Origin: Cyclaneusma minus
Lineage: Eukaryota > Ascomycota > Leotiomycetes > Marthamycetales > Marthamycetaceae
Direction of reading: 5' to 3'
NCBI GenBank assembly: GCA_037179335.1
Contig: JAKZHN010000046.1
Location: forward strand, 124,001-188,000
Length of the DNA stretch: 64,000 nucleotides
Shown: piece after piece, positions 34,056 to 46,315 of the stretch
Layout: every line of letters starts with the position of its first letter
Numbering within the stretch: the first letter of the stretch is position 1
Made by a program: the position numbers and the translations under genes
Notes under the pieces: model-generated
Seen by the model: only the letters and a program-made list of their open reading frames with translations
Databases searched by the model: none
What the model was told of the DNA's origin: nothing

Positions 34056-34628
34056 GGATTTGGGTGGGGATATCCGGACGCGATGTAATCATAATGGGTG
34101 TTTTGGTGCTGGGGGTAGACGGTCTCAGCTCATACAGCTATGGCATTGTGGCATTACCGTGGACAAATGGTATATTGATCCGTCACAAGACGTTGATCAT
34201 TGGGTCACGATTTGAGCACTGTCAAATGTTTTACGCGGGAATGACGGAAACGGTATACTGCACTACCTTTGTGGCCATACATCCTGAACGACAGCATCAT
34301 GTTGGCACCACAGGGCATTTTCAGGGGTCAACAGGAACTATCGGGTCACATTTTGAGAAGCGGTCGGTGCGATATTGTGGGCAGGCCTGGCTCCTGCAGC
34401 CGACAACTAACAATCCAACATTGTTCATCAACCAACCAACCATATGGCCCCATTTGCAAGATTAGACGCCCATCATGAGAAATAAACTAACTATTAAACG
34501 AGTGTCCCCAGCGCCTGGCTTGCCTAAAGCGCAACGACCTTGCCTTCCTATCCGTGAGCCAATAACGTGTCAAGCATCACACCCTCTCTCCTCACTACCC
34601 CCCTCCAGCTCCCCATAAACCGCATCTC
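34056..34628. other. Intergenic downstream of MSP1
   Basis: No gene or repeat recognised. Two open frames (34064-34465 and 34269-34478) overlap here without domains. Confidence 0.5.
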
Positions 34629-37024
34629 ATGGCGCGAGCCCGAAAACAAGCAAGATTGAAACGCATCGCCATCATCGGCGCCGGCCCCGCCGGCCTCGTA
34701 GCAGCCAAAATCCTCCTCCACTCCCACCCCTCCACCTTCTCCGTCACCGTCTTCGAAGCCAGCTCCTCCGTTGGCGGTCTCTGGGCCAGTTCTTCAAACC
34801 CGCAAGGACCTATCAATCCCCAAATTAACACCAATCTTTCGCAATTTACGGTGTGCTTCTCTGATCTTGCTTCGGAATCTGTGGAGCTGGAGTCTGGCCC
34901 TGGGTCTGTAGATTTGTTTCCGAAGGCTTGGCAGGTGAAACGGTATTGAAGAGCTTATGTGGAGAGGTTTTTGCCGGGGGGTGTTGTGGAGTTGCGGACG
35001 AGGGTTGAGAGTGCTGAGCTGGTTGAAGTGGGGAAGTGGGTGGGAGGGAGAGGTGGAAGGTGGTTGTTATCAGGGGGGATGAGGGGGGAGAGGGGGGAGA
35101 GGGGGTGGAGATGTTCGACTACCTTGTCGTCGCATCTGGGCTTTTAAAACCCAGCTCCTGGATGGATTCCGTATGAGTTGAAGGACATGGATCTTAACAA
35201 TCTTCCAGTTCCCTTACTGCGCGGCTCTAGGTTCAGGAAGCTGGGTATAACACGCCAAAGAAGACGGATCATTTGCAGGGATTTCTTGAGAAATTCATGA
35301 ATGGAGGGGGTGCAGTTGAAGAGGAGGATAATAACTCAGATGTTGAAGACCCTAAAGACCAAGACTACGTACCCCCAGGCGAGAAGAAGGGGAAAAGGAA
35401 GAAGGCAAAGGAAGAAGCGCCTAAAGAGGAGAGCAAAACCAAGCTTTCCGACTCCCCATACGCAGCTATAAGCGAGACGTACATCGAATTTGTCCGGTCT
35501 GGAGCCATCACTCCTATTCTAGGACGAGTACTCTTCTTAGCAAAGCAGGAAGTAAGTCACCACCTCGAGCACACTGAGCGCCACTGACCCCAAAGCCAGT
35601 AGGCCTCATCTGGCTTTGTAACCGCAAGGATACAACAAGACTCAGAAACTACAGAGGTGAAGGACATCGCGGACATCGTCAATGCCACAGGCTTCTCTTC
35701 CTCGCCAGCTCTTGATTTCCTACCTGATGAAATCAAAGAAAGTCTTGGCTTCGACCCATCCTATCCCCGTCCCCCTCTCCTCTCGAACCGCGACGTGTCA
35801 AATTCCTCCGATGCAGCACCTCACAACCTAGCCTGCATAGGCTTCTCCTATGGCTCCTACTGGGGCGTTTTAGAAATTCAAGCCCGTGCCATCGCCCGAA
35901 AATGGGCTGCGGATGACCAACCCCTATCGGCATCAGCGAACCCATCTCAGCAGGTCCAGTCCAAAAACAAATCTCGAAAGATTGCCAGATTTATGAAAGG
36001 GCTCAGAAGGAAAATGAAAGACAATCCTGCTGAAGTGCCGCAGAACTTCTTCAACGACTATCCAGGCTTGATGGAAGAAGGTGCGCGGGACCTTGGCCTT
36101 CGCAGAGTTGATTCGGACTGGGGAGAGCAAGAGGGCATGGTCTGTCCTGCGAGATACATCGATAGCAGATCTGACGGTGTTGAAGCTAAGAAAACGATGA
36201 GGAAGCTGCAAGATACGTTGAGACAGTTATGCGAAGACTTTGGTGACAGCGATGGGGACAGCGACTATGATAGCGATAGTGAGGATGAAGAGAGGAGGAA
36301 CGAAGACTGGAGGAAGCGAGCTCGGGAGATTAGACAAGTTCGTGAGATTAATCGGGTGTTTGCTGCTAGAGCGGTTTTCAGAGGCTTGCTTGGGAAATGG
36401 AAAGTCGAGTTTCGCGAGGGAGCGGTTTATGCGATGACGCTTGTTGGAGGAGGTCGGCTGAAGCCCTTGTTCGGAAATTGTACGGCGAACTTCTGTCAGA
36501 GAAATGTGACTAAGGAGGGCTTTGATGGCGAGTACTTGTATGTGCTGCAAGAAGACCAGAGAGAAGCTGATGATGGAAGCGGTGGGTTGGTAGGTGGACA
36601 AGAAGTGGACAGACAGATTTGGCGACTAAAAGAGGCGGAGAATATGATTGAGATTTGGGATGTCAAGGCAGACTCTGACATAAGGGGGAGACTGGCGACG
36701 GAGAACCTGAATCGCAAACTCGATTTTGGGAGCGCGAACTCCCTTGAGCGGAATGAGCTCTCAGTGACGGTGAAACATCTCGGGGGGAGGGGGATTGGGG
36801 AATATCGCAGGAAACAGCCGACGTTTTTCTGCCTGACGCATTATTACTTTACTTTCTCTGGGGTTCATGTTGAAAGCTTTACGGCCATGCATGTGGGACT
36901 CATTAACGGACAGAGAGGGTTTTATGATTGTCCTGATTCAAGCAAAAACTTGAGAGCTTTCTTGTACCTCCTTACGTATGATATCAAATATACCTCGCGG
37001 ACGACAGTGACTAGTATTCGATAG
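34629..37024 (+). pseudogene. Disrupted FMO-like monooxygenase with probable DUF6314 tail
   Basis: The start encodes an FAD-binding Rossmann motif, RIAIIGAGPAGLVAAKILL, then VFEASSSVGGLW, as in flavin monooxygenases. An in-frame TGA lies at 34947-34949. The frame then resumes (AYVERFLPGG), shifts near 35060 to give MFDYLVVASGLLKP, and shifts again near 35155 to give APGWIPYELKDMD and NLPVPLLRGSRFR. A 51 bp intron at 35552-35602 joins the next parts, SETYIEFVRSGAITPILGRV and VNATGFSSSPALDFLPD. The FMO hallmark IGFSYGSYWGVLEIQAR follows. The last third (FRGLLGKWKV..., GEYLYVLQED, HVESFTAMHV) looks like DUF6314, a domain found fused to such FMOs in fungi. The 3' 455 codons are still open. The canonical second Rossmann motif is missing, replaced by a Lys/Glu-rich insert. 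Confidence 0.7.
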
Positions 37025-37474
37025 ACAGGCTGTACGCAAGTTGATCTCTGTCCCATCTTCAGCTCGTCTGGATGCAAAACTGAAGGAAGATTTCGATCTT
37101 GACACTTGCATCACATCAACCTCCAGCTGTCCAGTAACCGCCTGGGGCCCCATAACTATTGCTGCTCTAGTTCATCACTTGGGTTGGAAGCACAGAGCTT
37201 ATCATTTGTCGGGATGTTGCTGGTCACCGCAGTTGCCCAGCTGCGTGGTATTCCCGGCCAGATGTGCTACTTTCACGAGCCCGAGGTTGTTGTGGCGTTG
37301 CGTGCTGGTTTTCTGGTGGCGAACATGCCTGGGAAGTTGGACTCGAAAGCCGGAAAGATGGTGCTGCAGAGTTCAGATAATTGAACACCAAAAGCCCGGA
37401 TCGTAGAGACGCTCAGGTGTCGGGGCCCAAGATATTCAGCATTTCGGTGTCCTTGAGACGATGGCTGTACCTGG
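37025..37474. other. Intergenic between two decayed genes
   Basis: Spacer between the FMO-like and HET pseudogenes, which converge here. An open frame at 37041-37406 has no domain. No RNA gene or repeat seen. Confidence 0.5.
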
Positions 37475-39741
37475 CTAAGAAGAAGTCTCGACTCTAAGTC
37501 CTCGTTTGGGGCCATTCCGACCTATTATCCTTTTCAGTCGTCGAAATCGCCGAGGTTTATGTTTATCGAGGTTTGTCGCAGTGACTGCATCTGTCTTCGC
37601 AAGAGGATCCGTCCGGGGCTCGACTGAGTTCAAACCGGTCCGGTCCAAGGCTGTGCCTAGGCCGCTGCCTGAATCCATCCATACTCTTGTACGCGGCATT
37701 GATGGTACGGACGTCTTCCAAGGGCTATGTGCAAAAGAAGCAAAAAAGAGATCTGCCCGGGGAGACTTGCGTTCATAATCCAGCCATCGAATAAAGGCAG
37801 AGCGCGAGAATTCCAAGTGGCATCCCTGGTTGTCGTATCCATGTAGTCTGACTCCAGAGAACCTGGCCTGATCTAATCCATATTACGAACATCCACTTCA
37901 TAGATACTTGGATATAGTCCACCCAGGCTACCGTCTTCGGTGAGCCCAATGCTTGCTTCTTTTCTGGGCCCAAGTCAAGTGGATTAATGCCGAGTATCTC
38001 CAAGAGTTGAAGAGCAAACTCCTTTAAGTCCTGCGGTGTTTTGTCCATGGAACCGCCACACACAGAAAGAATTCTGAAAAGGAGCTCTGTTCGGTCGATT
38101 TCATAGTCTACCGGAAGAGAGTGACTCGGGTTTGCCAGTGATAGCAAAGAATAAACTCGATCGCGAAGATCGAAACAATTCGTGGAGCCGTAAATTTCTA
38201 GTAGATTCCGTAGCGGAGTTGACCGGCTTTTATAGGATTGAACCTCAATTCGCAAAAATGATGCGATAGGACATCGCATAAACTCGGCCGCTCTCATAGC
38301 CAAAGTAAAGGCTTTAAATTTCTCTCTCGGGTCAAACTGTCTCATGAGACTGTCCCAGAATTCTCGAAAAGTAGAGCACAACAAAGCTTCTGACCCATAG
38401 AGTAGTGTAACACGCGAAGCAAGAATGATCTCCTGGACAATCCACGATCTCGTCCAGTAGTCGTTGCTGCTTATATCATAGAATTCGTTCCAAAGCTTCG
38501 AGGTACGGTCCAAAGATGTGAGGCTGAAAGATTCCAGAGCTTGTCCATTTGCGATTTTTGTAAAGCATGACTGAGAGTGACGAATGGATGGGCCTAGCCA
38601 TACTAGAACAAATTCAGCTCGAGCGTATATCTCGCCCATTTGTTGTTGAACTTGATGGTTTCGTTTCGGAATGTTTGCTTGATTAATACATAGGTAGGTA
38701 TTGCATCAATCCAGAGGGGCTGAAGAGAATAGTGAACGCGGGCTACATCAAGGAAATCCCAGAGGTTCTGGCCCACTTTAAAGTCTCTTCCGTTGAGTTT
38801 GATGAGCTGTAACTGGTCCTGACTACCCCATACATATGAGAGGCAAACGTAACTCGAACCAACGGATTCATTGGAGAGTTGACATTGTATTGAGTCGGTT
38901 CCGTCGCCGGGCAAAACTTTAAGTAGGCGGATTGACGCGATCTCATGATCCAGCGGTTCATGCTTGAAGAAAGTATCTTGGGTAATGTCTGGCATGGGTG
39001 TTGTAAGTGGTTCTGGTTGGACTAAAGGATCTTCGCTATGGAGCTGCTGGCCGAAGCCCTCGGAAATCGGTTCCATCCCCATTTCAGGAGATGCTAACGA
39101 ATTCGAGTAGGAACCTAGAGGAGTCCGATGGCTTTCACCCAAATTTACTAAGGGATCCTGCTTGGATTTCTGCTAGTTGGCCAGATAGTATTTTGGGGCT
39201 TGACTTGCGTAGGTACCTTGGATAACGATGGGCCAGTGCCATTGACGGGCCGTGGAATGGTGTCGGGAGTCGTCGATAGGGAACGATCCAACTGCCTTTC
39301 TTGTCTCTCTTCTCCCCTCTCTCTTCTCATCTCCTCTCTCAACTCCATTTCCATCTCCTCTCTCAACTGCACTCTCATCTCCTCTCTCAGCTGCATTCTG
39401 ACCCCCTCTCTCACTTCCTCTCAACTGCATTCTCACTTCATCTCTCACCTCCTCTTTAATAATCTTTCTCACATCATCTCTTGCATGCTCTTTTCCATCT
39501 TTCGTCACCCCCGTTCTCACTTTTTCTTTTGTATTTCCTCCCGCAGCTTTAACTTGAAAATTGCTGGTCAACAGAGCTCGGATAGTTTTCATTTCGAGCA
39601 ATGCAATTGAGAGCCTAGGTACCTGTACTCCCGTAGAATCAAATATAACTGTTTCATAACCTTATCCGGAGGACGAGATCATTGAGATTCACCAGGACTG
39701 AGGATAGTGATTGTTTGTGCACCAGTTTGTGCATCAGACAT
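37475..39741 (-). pseudogene. HET-domain gene with multiple frame lesions
   Basis: Paralogue of the HET gene at 13025-15158. It keeps YVCLSYVWGSQDQLQLIKLNG, LWDFLDVARVHYSLQPLWIDA and, downstream, WTRSWIVQEIILASR and LRDRVYSLLSLANPSHSLP. An extra 8 bp (TAGGTAGG on the plus strand, 38691-38698) sits inside the conserved WIDAICINQ motif. Removing it in thought makes the flanks read in one frame up to the QQQMGEIYARAEF block. A 2 bp slip in an AGAG run near 39416-39421 breaks an 8-residue charged repeat (EEMRVQLR-like). Probable single-base insertions lie near 39681 and 39660. A further frame change near 37860 separates the last recognisable block. An intron acceptor at about 39178 matches the position used in the intact paralogue. 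About 120 residues of the C-terminal region are missing relative to it. Confidence 0.75.
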
Positions 39742-40163
39742 GGTTGGCCTCCGTAAAGAAAAATGGTAAGCGTTGAGTAAAATCTTCGGAGCTCAAGATC
39801 TAGCGCTTTGTCATTATCGAATCTACAGTACTCTCAGTTGCTCGGAATAGCTTGTTTTGGCTGGTTTGTAAAGGACAGGACTCACGGACAATTTTGGACT
39901 CGGAGATCGGATATGCGATACTGAAGTCTCGGCGTGTCGGAGTCCGGGTCGCATACACTTCGCGCCGCACATCAAGCTAAGAAGGTGCCCAGCTCCCCCA
40001 TAGACAACCCGTACCCAGGAACAGCGAGCTACGAAACAGCTGTCCCGCGCAAAGTCGCCCATAGTCCTTCATTCGTCCTCTCCTCCTTGCCTCGCAAAAC
40101 CTCACTATCCAACCTCACCCCACCTCCAACCGCTCCTTTCCGCCCATCCCAACCCCTCTCACC
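39742..40163. other. Intergenic, END3 promoter
   Basis: Region between the HET pseudogene and END3. Pyrimidine-rich runs (CCTCTCCTCC-like, 40075-40160) directly precede the END3 ATG, as is common in fungal core promoters. Nothing else recognised. Confidence 0.5.
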
Positions 40164-41550
40164 ATGGCCAGCAAGCGCATAGAACAGAGCGAGATCGAGA
40201 AATACTGGGAGATTTTCGCCACTCTCTCAAACGGCGGCACACACTTGACTGGCGGCCAAGCCGCGCCCGTGCTCAAGAACAGTCAATTGCGAGACGACCA
40301 GCTAGAGAAGATCTGGGATCTGGCGGATGTCGACAATGATGGCAATCTGGACTTTGAGGAGTTTTGCGTGGCTATGCGCTTGATTTTTGATCTGGTTAAT
40401 GGCGTAAGTTGCTTGGAATGATATAAAGGGGGAGAGGATGGAGCTGGGCGGATGGATGGATGAGAATGATGGCTGATCAAGTGTGCAGGAATATGCGGAG
40501 GTGCCGAACTCATTACCAGACTGGCTGGTGCCGGAATCGAAAGCACATCTTGTGCAGGCCAGCCGAGCGCTTACGGGACGCCAAGTGCAGTTTGAGAGAA
40601 TAGAAGACGATGATGACTCTCCGGGGCTGAAAGACGGCTTCGATTGGTATATGAGCCCCGGAGACAAGGGCAAATACGAAGAGATCTATTCCGCGAACCG
40701 GGACAGAAATGGAGAAGTAACCTGTAAGCATGCCATCACGAGAATCGCAGCTCCGATCAGCGTTTCTGTGCATTACACAAATGCTAACAATACCCTCCAC
40801 AATCCAGTCAGCTCCCTCGAGCCCCTCTACCAATCCCTCGACGTCCCCGACACCGACGTCCGCTCCGCCTGGAACCTCATTAACCCCTCCGCCGCCCCCA
40901 CCATCTCCAAAGACGCCTGTCTCGCCTTCCTGCACATCCTGAACAACCGCCACGAAGGCTACCGCATCCCCCGCACTGTCCCTCCCTCCCTCCGCGCTTC
41001 CTTCGAGCGCAACCAAATCGACTACCAGCTCTCCAACCAACGCACTCCCTCCCCTGCCCAACGCTGGGGCGCCCAAGGCGGCGAAGAAACCAGCACGGGA
41101 CGAAAAACAAAGTTCGGCGACACCTATCTCAGCAGACTAGGCGTCGGCGGCAAATCATCCTACAGACCCGCAGGCACAGATTTCTCGTCTACGAAAACGA
41201 CAGAAGATTGGGAAGAAGTAAGGCTCAAGAAGCAATTAGCAGAGCTAGAAGCGAAGATTGAGAAGGTTGAGAAGGCGGCCGATAGTCGGTCGAAGAGCGG
41301 AGTGCGCGAGAGCAAGCCGGCGCTTGTGAAAAGGGAGTTGGAGCAGTTGCTGGATTACAAGAGGCGGGAGCTGCGGGATTTGGAGAGTGGGGAAGGGAAG
41401 AGTAAGGTGGGGGCGAGTTTGAAGGGCGTGCAGGATGAGATTGAGACGGTGAGGGAGCAGGTGGTGGGGCTGGAGGCGCATTTGAGGAGTAGAGAGCAGG
41501 TGCTGGCGGACTTGAGACAGGAGATTGAGAATGAGAAGGCGAGTCGATAG
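40164..41550 (+). CDS. END3: End3, EH-domain endocytic adaptor
   Basis: End3 works with Pan1 and Sla1 in the actin-patch complex for endocytosis. Exons 40164-40403, 40489-40723 and 40808-41550 join in phase for 405 residues, the usual size. The first EH domain (residues about 8-100) has the family start KYWEIFATLSNGGTHLTGGQ, an EF-hand loop DVDNDGNLDFEEF, and the WDLAD motif. A second, degenerate EH domain begins at YMSPGDKGKYEEIYSANRDR and includes VRSAWNLINPSA. The C-terminal half is a coiled coil (KKQLAELEAKIEKVEKAAD, LVKRELEQLLDYKRREL, EIETVREQVVGLEAHL) that binds Pan1 in yeast. Introns are 85 and 84 bp. The start ATG follows a CACC context. Confidence 0.96.
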
Positions 41551-42484
41551 ATACGTTAGGCCTGGCGGATACATCAATTCAAGGAGTTTAAGAATGAGGA
41601 CTCGAGTTGGTCGATACTTCATGACTGGGTGATGCATAAATCACACGGATATCCTTCAGTGAAAGGCGGCGATAGCGGGACGAAATATATCAAAGATGCG
41701 CTCCATATATACCATTATCGCGAAATACTTTCATCTCAGCGCATCCGGAAAAGAAAGTGGTAGTAGGTGGTACAGATTGCTGGCTCGGCAGTTCCTTGAC
41801 TTTGTCATGGTCGATATATAGAGCACAATTGTGGACCTACATTTCCAACAATTCACGAAGGTCAAGTGGTGTAATGGGGAATCGGTAGGCCGAAAAGCTG
41901 TGGCTGGTGGCAGAAAAATAATTATTGAATATTGATACAGCTATATACAATTAAATGCATCCATCTTCTATCAAATCGCAATATTGGTTGTGGAGTAAGT
42001 GGCCTAGTTGGTCCAGTAAGTCCCTAGTATTTCGGTTCCTGGCGGTTACCCCCTCAGTTTTTGTATTTTTTTTTACAGCTCTTGAGCTCGATCCGGCCTT
42101 TTTACGAATTTATGTTTTTGCGATTCTAGACATTTGGCCTGCAAAAATCGCACAGGGATAGATAAAGGGGGAAAAGGGAAAATGGGCAGCGACCCGCATC
42201 CACCACCTACTCACCCCGCCACCATTGTATTTCTATTAGCATCTCCCTCCCAATCACAGCTCATTTTAGTGATCCCAACTATCACCTCAACAGTATACTC
42301 CAAGGGGTTGGGTATTCTTCATTGCGCAGAATCTACAATATGCTTAATCGCTCAAACGCTGTATCCATCAACACCCTGCCCGAACTCCAAACATCCTACA
42401 AAGCCCCACTCCCCAAGGGCCTGTTTCCCATCCCCTCCATAAGACCCTTCCTGAACTCCGAAATTCCTACAAAGCCCCGCCCCC
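41551..42484. other. Intergenic between convergent END3 and LSH-type helicase genes
   Basis: A local direct repeat spans about 42386-42445 and 42452-42515: TCCTACAAAGCCCC, then a C-rich spacer, then ATCCCCTCCAT. The second copy overlaps the last codons of the helicase gene. A T run lies near 42065. No gene is seen. Confidence 0.5.
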
Positions 42485-45290
42485 CTATTTCTTCTCCATC
42501 CCCTCCATCAATCCACCGACCTTCGTCTCCACAATCTTAAAGCCCCTCGCATTACCCAATCCCTCCTCCGCCCTCCTGTAAGCCTCCTCACTCCTATCAC
42601 ACAACACATCCAGATCCTCCTCCGACAGGATCTCCCCCTTTCCACTGTACTCAAACACCTCTCCATCCTTCAACAGCAACGACCTCAAACTATCTTCATC
42701 AGCATCCTCCTTCCTCTCCATCTTCTGTCCCATAGACTTAAAGCCTCCTTTCTTAATAACCAGCTTCTCAAGACGCCTTTTCGCATCTGCATTCAGCAAC
42801 AAATCTTCCTCAACCGTGCCTTTTGTAGCGAGACGGAAAACAACAACTGGTTTGGTCTGACCGATGCGATGAGCGCGGTCCTGGGCTTGCAAGTCTTGCT
42901 GCGGGTTCCAGTCGCTGTCGTACAGAATCACCGTATCAGCAGACGCCAAGTTGATTCCCTGACCACCAGCTCTCGTGCTCAGCAGAAACAATTTACATTC
43001 AGGATTCGTATTGAATTCTTTGATTTGGTCGCGCCGATCGGTTTGGGCTACGCTGCCGTCAATACGACAAACACGCCACTTGCGGAGAGAGGAAGCGTAG
43101 TCTTCGAGTATGTCTAGTTGCGTTTTGAATTGCGAGAAGATGAGGACTTTGTGGCCGCGGGAGAAGAGCGAGGGGAGGAGGCGGTCGAGGAGGAGCATTT
43201 TGCCGGAGGAGGTTATCAGGGATTCGTCGAATGGTAGGGAGGAATCGGTGGACCACGGGTTGTAGAAGTTGAGGGGGGAGTTGCAGACGAGGCGGAGTTG
43301 CATGATGGGGTTTCCGAGTTTCTTGGTGGAGACCTCTCGTTCTGTGAAAGTGTTAGCGCTTGAGTTGCCCGGCCGGGTGTTTGGGAACGGGAAGGAGACT
43401 TACTGGCTAGCTCAAGATTCTTCAAGTGTGCGGCCTCTTCTTTGCTAACGGAAGGTACTTTCAGATCTATGGCTTCGTCGGCTGCCTCTTCGGCCAACTT
43501 GGCCTCGAACTCATCATCGCTGAGCTTGTCCTCGTCTGAAGCGTCTGCTTCTTTGTAGGATTTCCGGGCTTTGCGAGTTCGGATGCTGCCCGTTGGTGTC
43601 GCCTGTGGAGTTGACTTTACTGCCTTCTTAGAGCTGCTCGACAAGGTCTCATTTGCCTTACGTTTCTTGCCTGCTGACTTTGCTGGAGCAGGTACAGGAG
43701 CCTTCTTCGCCATCATCCGTTCGAATGCATTCTGTGGGGTACGAGTCCCGGCCGAGGCTTTAGTATTCCGCTCTCGCTCACGCTGCTCACGTTCATGTTG
43801 CTCGCGTTGCAGTTGCTGGAGCGGGAGGTCATCTTCACTGTCCGACTCTTCAGCTTTCACAGGTCTCGGCTTCACCGGCGTACTTATCTCGACAGCGATC
43901 TTGCTCTTCTTCGGCGTTGGTTTGACAGCGTCAGTAAGTCGCTCAAGCACCTTGTCTTCAAGATACTTCCTTGTGTCGGCACCCTTGTCGCTGATGATAT
44001 TGTACAGCTCCCGCTGTTGCTCCGTCAGAGGCGCATACAGCACATACTCTCGCTTCTTAGGCAGCATGTGCTCCACATCGGCCTTCACACGTCGTAGCAG
44101 CAACGGCTGCAGGATCAGATGCATCTTCTTCACCAACTCATGTTTCTTCTGGTCCTCAATAAACTCCTGGGTACCTTGCTCGTCCTGCAGATCCGAGAAG
44201 TCAAACCACGACTCGAACATATCCCAGCTCCTGAAGATATACGGCATCAGGAAATTGAGCAGCGACCACAGCTCTTTCAGATTGTTCTGCAGCGGCGTTC
44301 CGGTAATCAACAGACGAGTTGCCGATGTGAAGGTCTTCAGCTCGCGAAACAATCGCGAGTCGAAATTCTTCATCCGGTGGCCTTCGTCGATGATGATGAA
44401 TTGCCAGTTGATCCTTGAGAGGTACGTGCTGTCGCGCAAGATCATTTCGTAGCTGGTACAGACTACCGGAAACTTGTCTGTTGGCCGTCCGTTCTCGAGA
44501 TTCTTGAAAATGTAGCGACTGCGAAGTTCCCCCCTCTTTGTTTGGTCTCCGTGGTATAGGAGAACCGGTATGTCGGGGACCCATTTCTCGAATTCTTCAA
44601 TCCAGTTTGAGAGGGTGCTTAGCGGAGCGACGATCAAGTGAGGTCCGTGAAAGCCTTCTTGCTCCCGCAGCAATGCGATCAGTGAGATCGTCTGGATAGT
44701 TTTGCCTAGGCCCATCTCGTCTGCCAAGATACCGCTCATAGCCTGAGAGCAGATCTCGTACATCCATGTAAGTCCCTCGAGTTGGTAACCTCTCATTTTC
44801 CCACCAACCATGCATTGTGGTTGTTTCGCTATTGTCAGATCGTGTTCTCCGAGAGCTTTGCCGTCAAATCCACTTCCGACGCGACCCAGCACCTCGGTCT
44901 TCTTGGTCAAGATGTCTGAGAATTTCTGCAGATAAATGTCAGAAAGTGAAGTTTGGGTTGAATTTACGAATTACTTACCATGCTCTGACTCAGAAGATCA
45001 TCCAGCTGCTTTGCTTTCAGTTCGCGCTCTTCTTTCGTCTCTTCTTTCGTCTTCTTCCTCTTCAGAGCCAGCTTCTTCCTTCGGGCCTCTTCAGCTTTGT
45101 GATTGGCGATCCGAGCATCTTCCTCTTCTTTCAGCATCCGCTGTTCCTCCTCGTTTTGAAACTCGTTCGTCTCAGGTTCATCTTGTGAACTTTGCGGCGA
45201 TCGCTCCTCAGGAGGTGAAGAAGGAGCGCTCGTTGGCAGTCTGCTGGCCACGCTTGGAGAGCCCGTGGTGGCACTGTACGCCCGCGGCAT
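42485..45290 (-). CDS. IRC5: SNF2-family helicase, LSH/HELLS/DDM1-Irc5 type
   Basis: LSH/DDM1/Irc5 (MUS-30 in Neurospora) remodels nucleosomes, supports DNA methylation or cohesin loading, and protects genome stability. Exons 45290-44979, 44925-43404 and 43341-42485 join in phase for 896 residues. A charged coiled-coil N-terminus precedes the DEXX ATPase lobe: MRGYQLEGLTWMYEI, Walker A DEMGLGKTIQTISLIA, motif II IIIDEGHRMKNF, motif III LLITGTPLQNNLKELWSLL. The second lobe has VLIFSQFKTQLDILEDY, LLSTRAGGQGINLA and QAQDRAHRIGQTKPV. A Lys/Ser-rich insert of about 170 residues lies between the lobes, typical of the fungal branch. DEGH rather than DEAH, plus the PYIFRSWDMFESWFDFS stretch, places it in the Lsh branch. 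No bromo-, chromo- or SANT domain is present. Confidence 0.93.
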
Positions 45291-46315
45291 CGTGTTTGTG
45301 AATTGGAAGAAACGTGCAAGGGATTCAAGGCCGAGTTATTGTAACGAATTCCTGAGACAAAGACGACACTCGTATGCGCGAGAAAATGTGAAGATTGGAG
45401 TCTTGGTTGGCAATGGCTGGAGTGGGAGCAGTGGGAGCAGTGTGAAATCAGTTGTGCCAAAGGTCCCAATGTGCCCAATGGTGCCTTGACCGGCCATTGA
45501 CCGGTCGGTGACGGCAGCGACTGGGCTGTGAAATACTCGAGTACAAAAGCCAATTGCCACTCTACGCGAGAAAGCGCGTCGGAGCGCGTTTGCGCCACAC
45601 CCCACTTCGTCATTATTGGCCCAAAGACCCTCAAAGCTAACGTGTTACAGTATAGCCTCATGCAAGGAACAAGCACGTACCCCCGATCGCTCAGATCTGG
45701 ATCCAGATTTCCTTTCAACCCTTCTTGTTTCAAAACCACCCACTGCTCGTACTCGGCTTGCGACATATACGGATCGGTGTTACACCAACTATTTGATATA
45801 CAGAATCGGTGCTTTCATCGTCTGCCGTGAGTGGATGGCTTTATTTGTTCCAGGTCGGCACTTGGGTGAACTGGGACGAAGCTCCAGCTAAGTTCCAGCC
45901 TCCCAAGTTCTAAGTTCAGAGCTGTTCACAGTCCGGGCCGGGACCCTGGGGACTGATCACAACACTCATCCGATGGTGACAGCACCACGTTGCGAAGCGT
46001 GCTGTTCTAGGCTGAAAGTTAAAACTCCTCGTCTCCAATGGAAGGCTCATGCCGGCTTGGCCATGTACATTCCTGAAGTGTCACGAGGGAGCAAGGGAGC
46101 ACAATGACAGCATGGCCCACCTGCTGGCGACCTGAAACAAACATTGATAAAAACGTGCATGTCCCTCTCTTTCTTCGAGTCTTCCTAATCCAACATCCTG
46201 TGCTTTGATACCTTTCGTCTGAACTTCACTGTCTCCAACCGCTTGCTCTAAGTCCAAACCACGTCCATCCGAACCACCCTACCAATAACCCAAGTCTCAA
46301 ACCACAACCTCCAAG
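45291..46315. other. Intergenic between LSH-type helicase and a secreted-protein gene
   Basis: Divergent region. A short minus-strand frame starting at ATG 45766 reads MSQAEYEQWVVLKQEGLKGN and ends its plausible part at a GTACGT at about 45690. It could be an exon of an unrecognised small gene, or an upstream ORF of the helicase gene. The part next to 46315 is the promoter of the secreted-protein gene, with C/T-rich runs. Confidence 0.45.
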
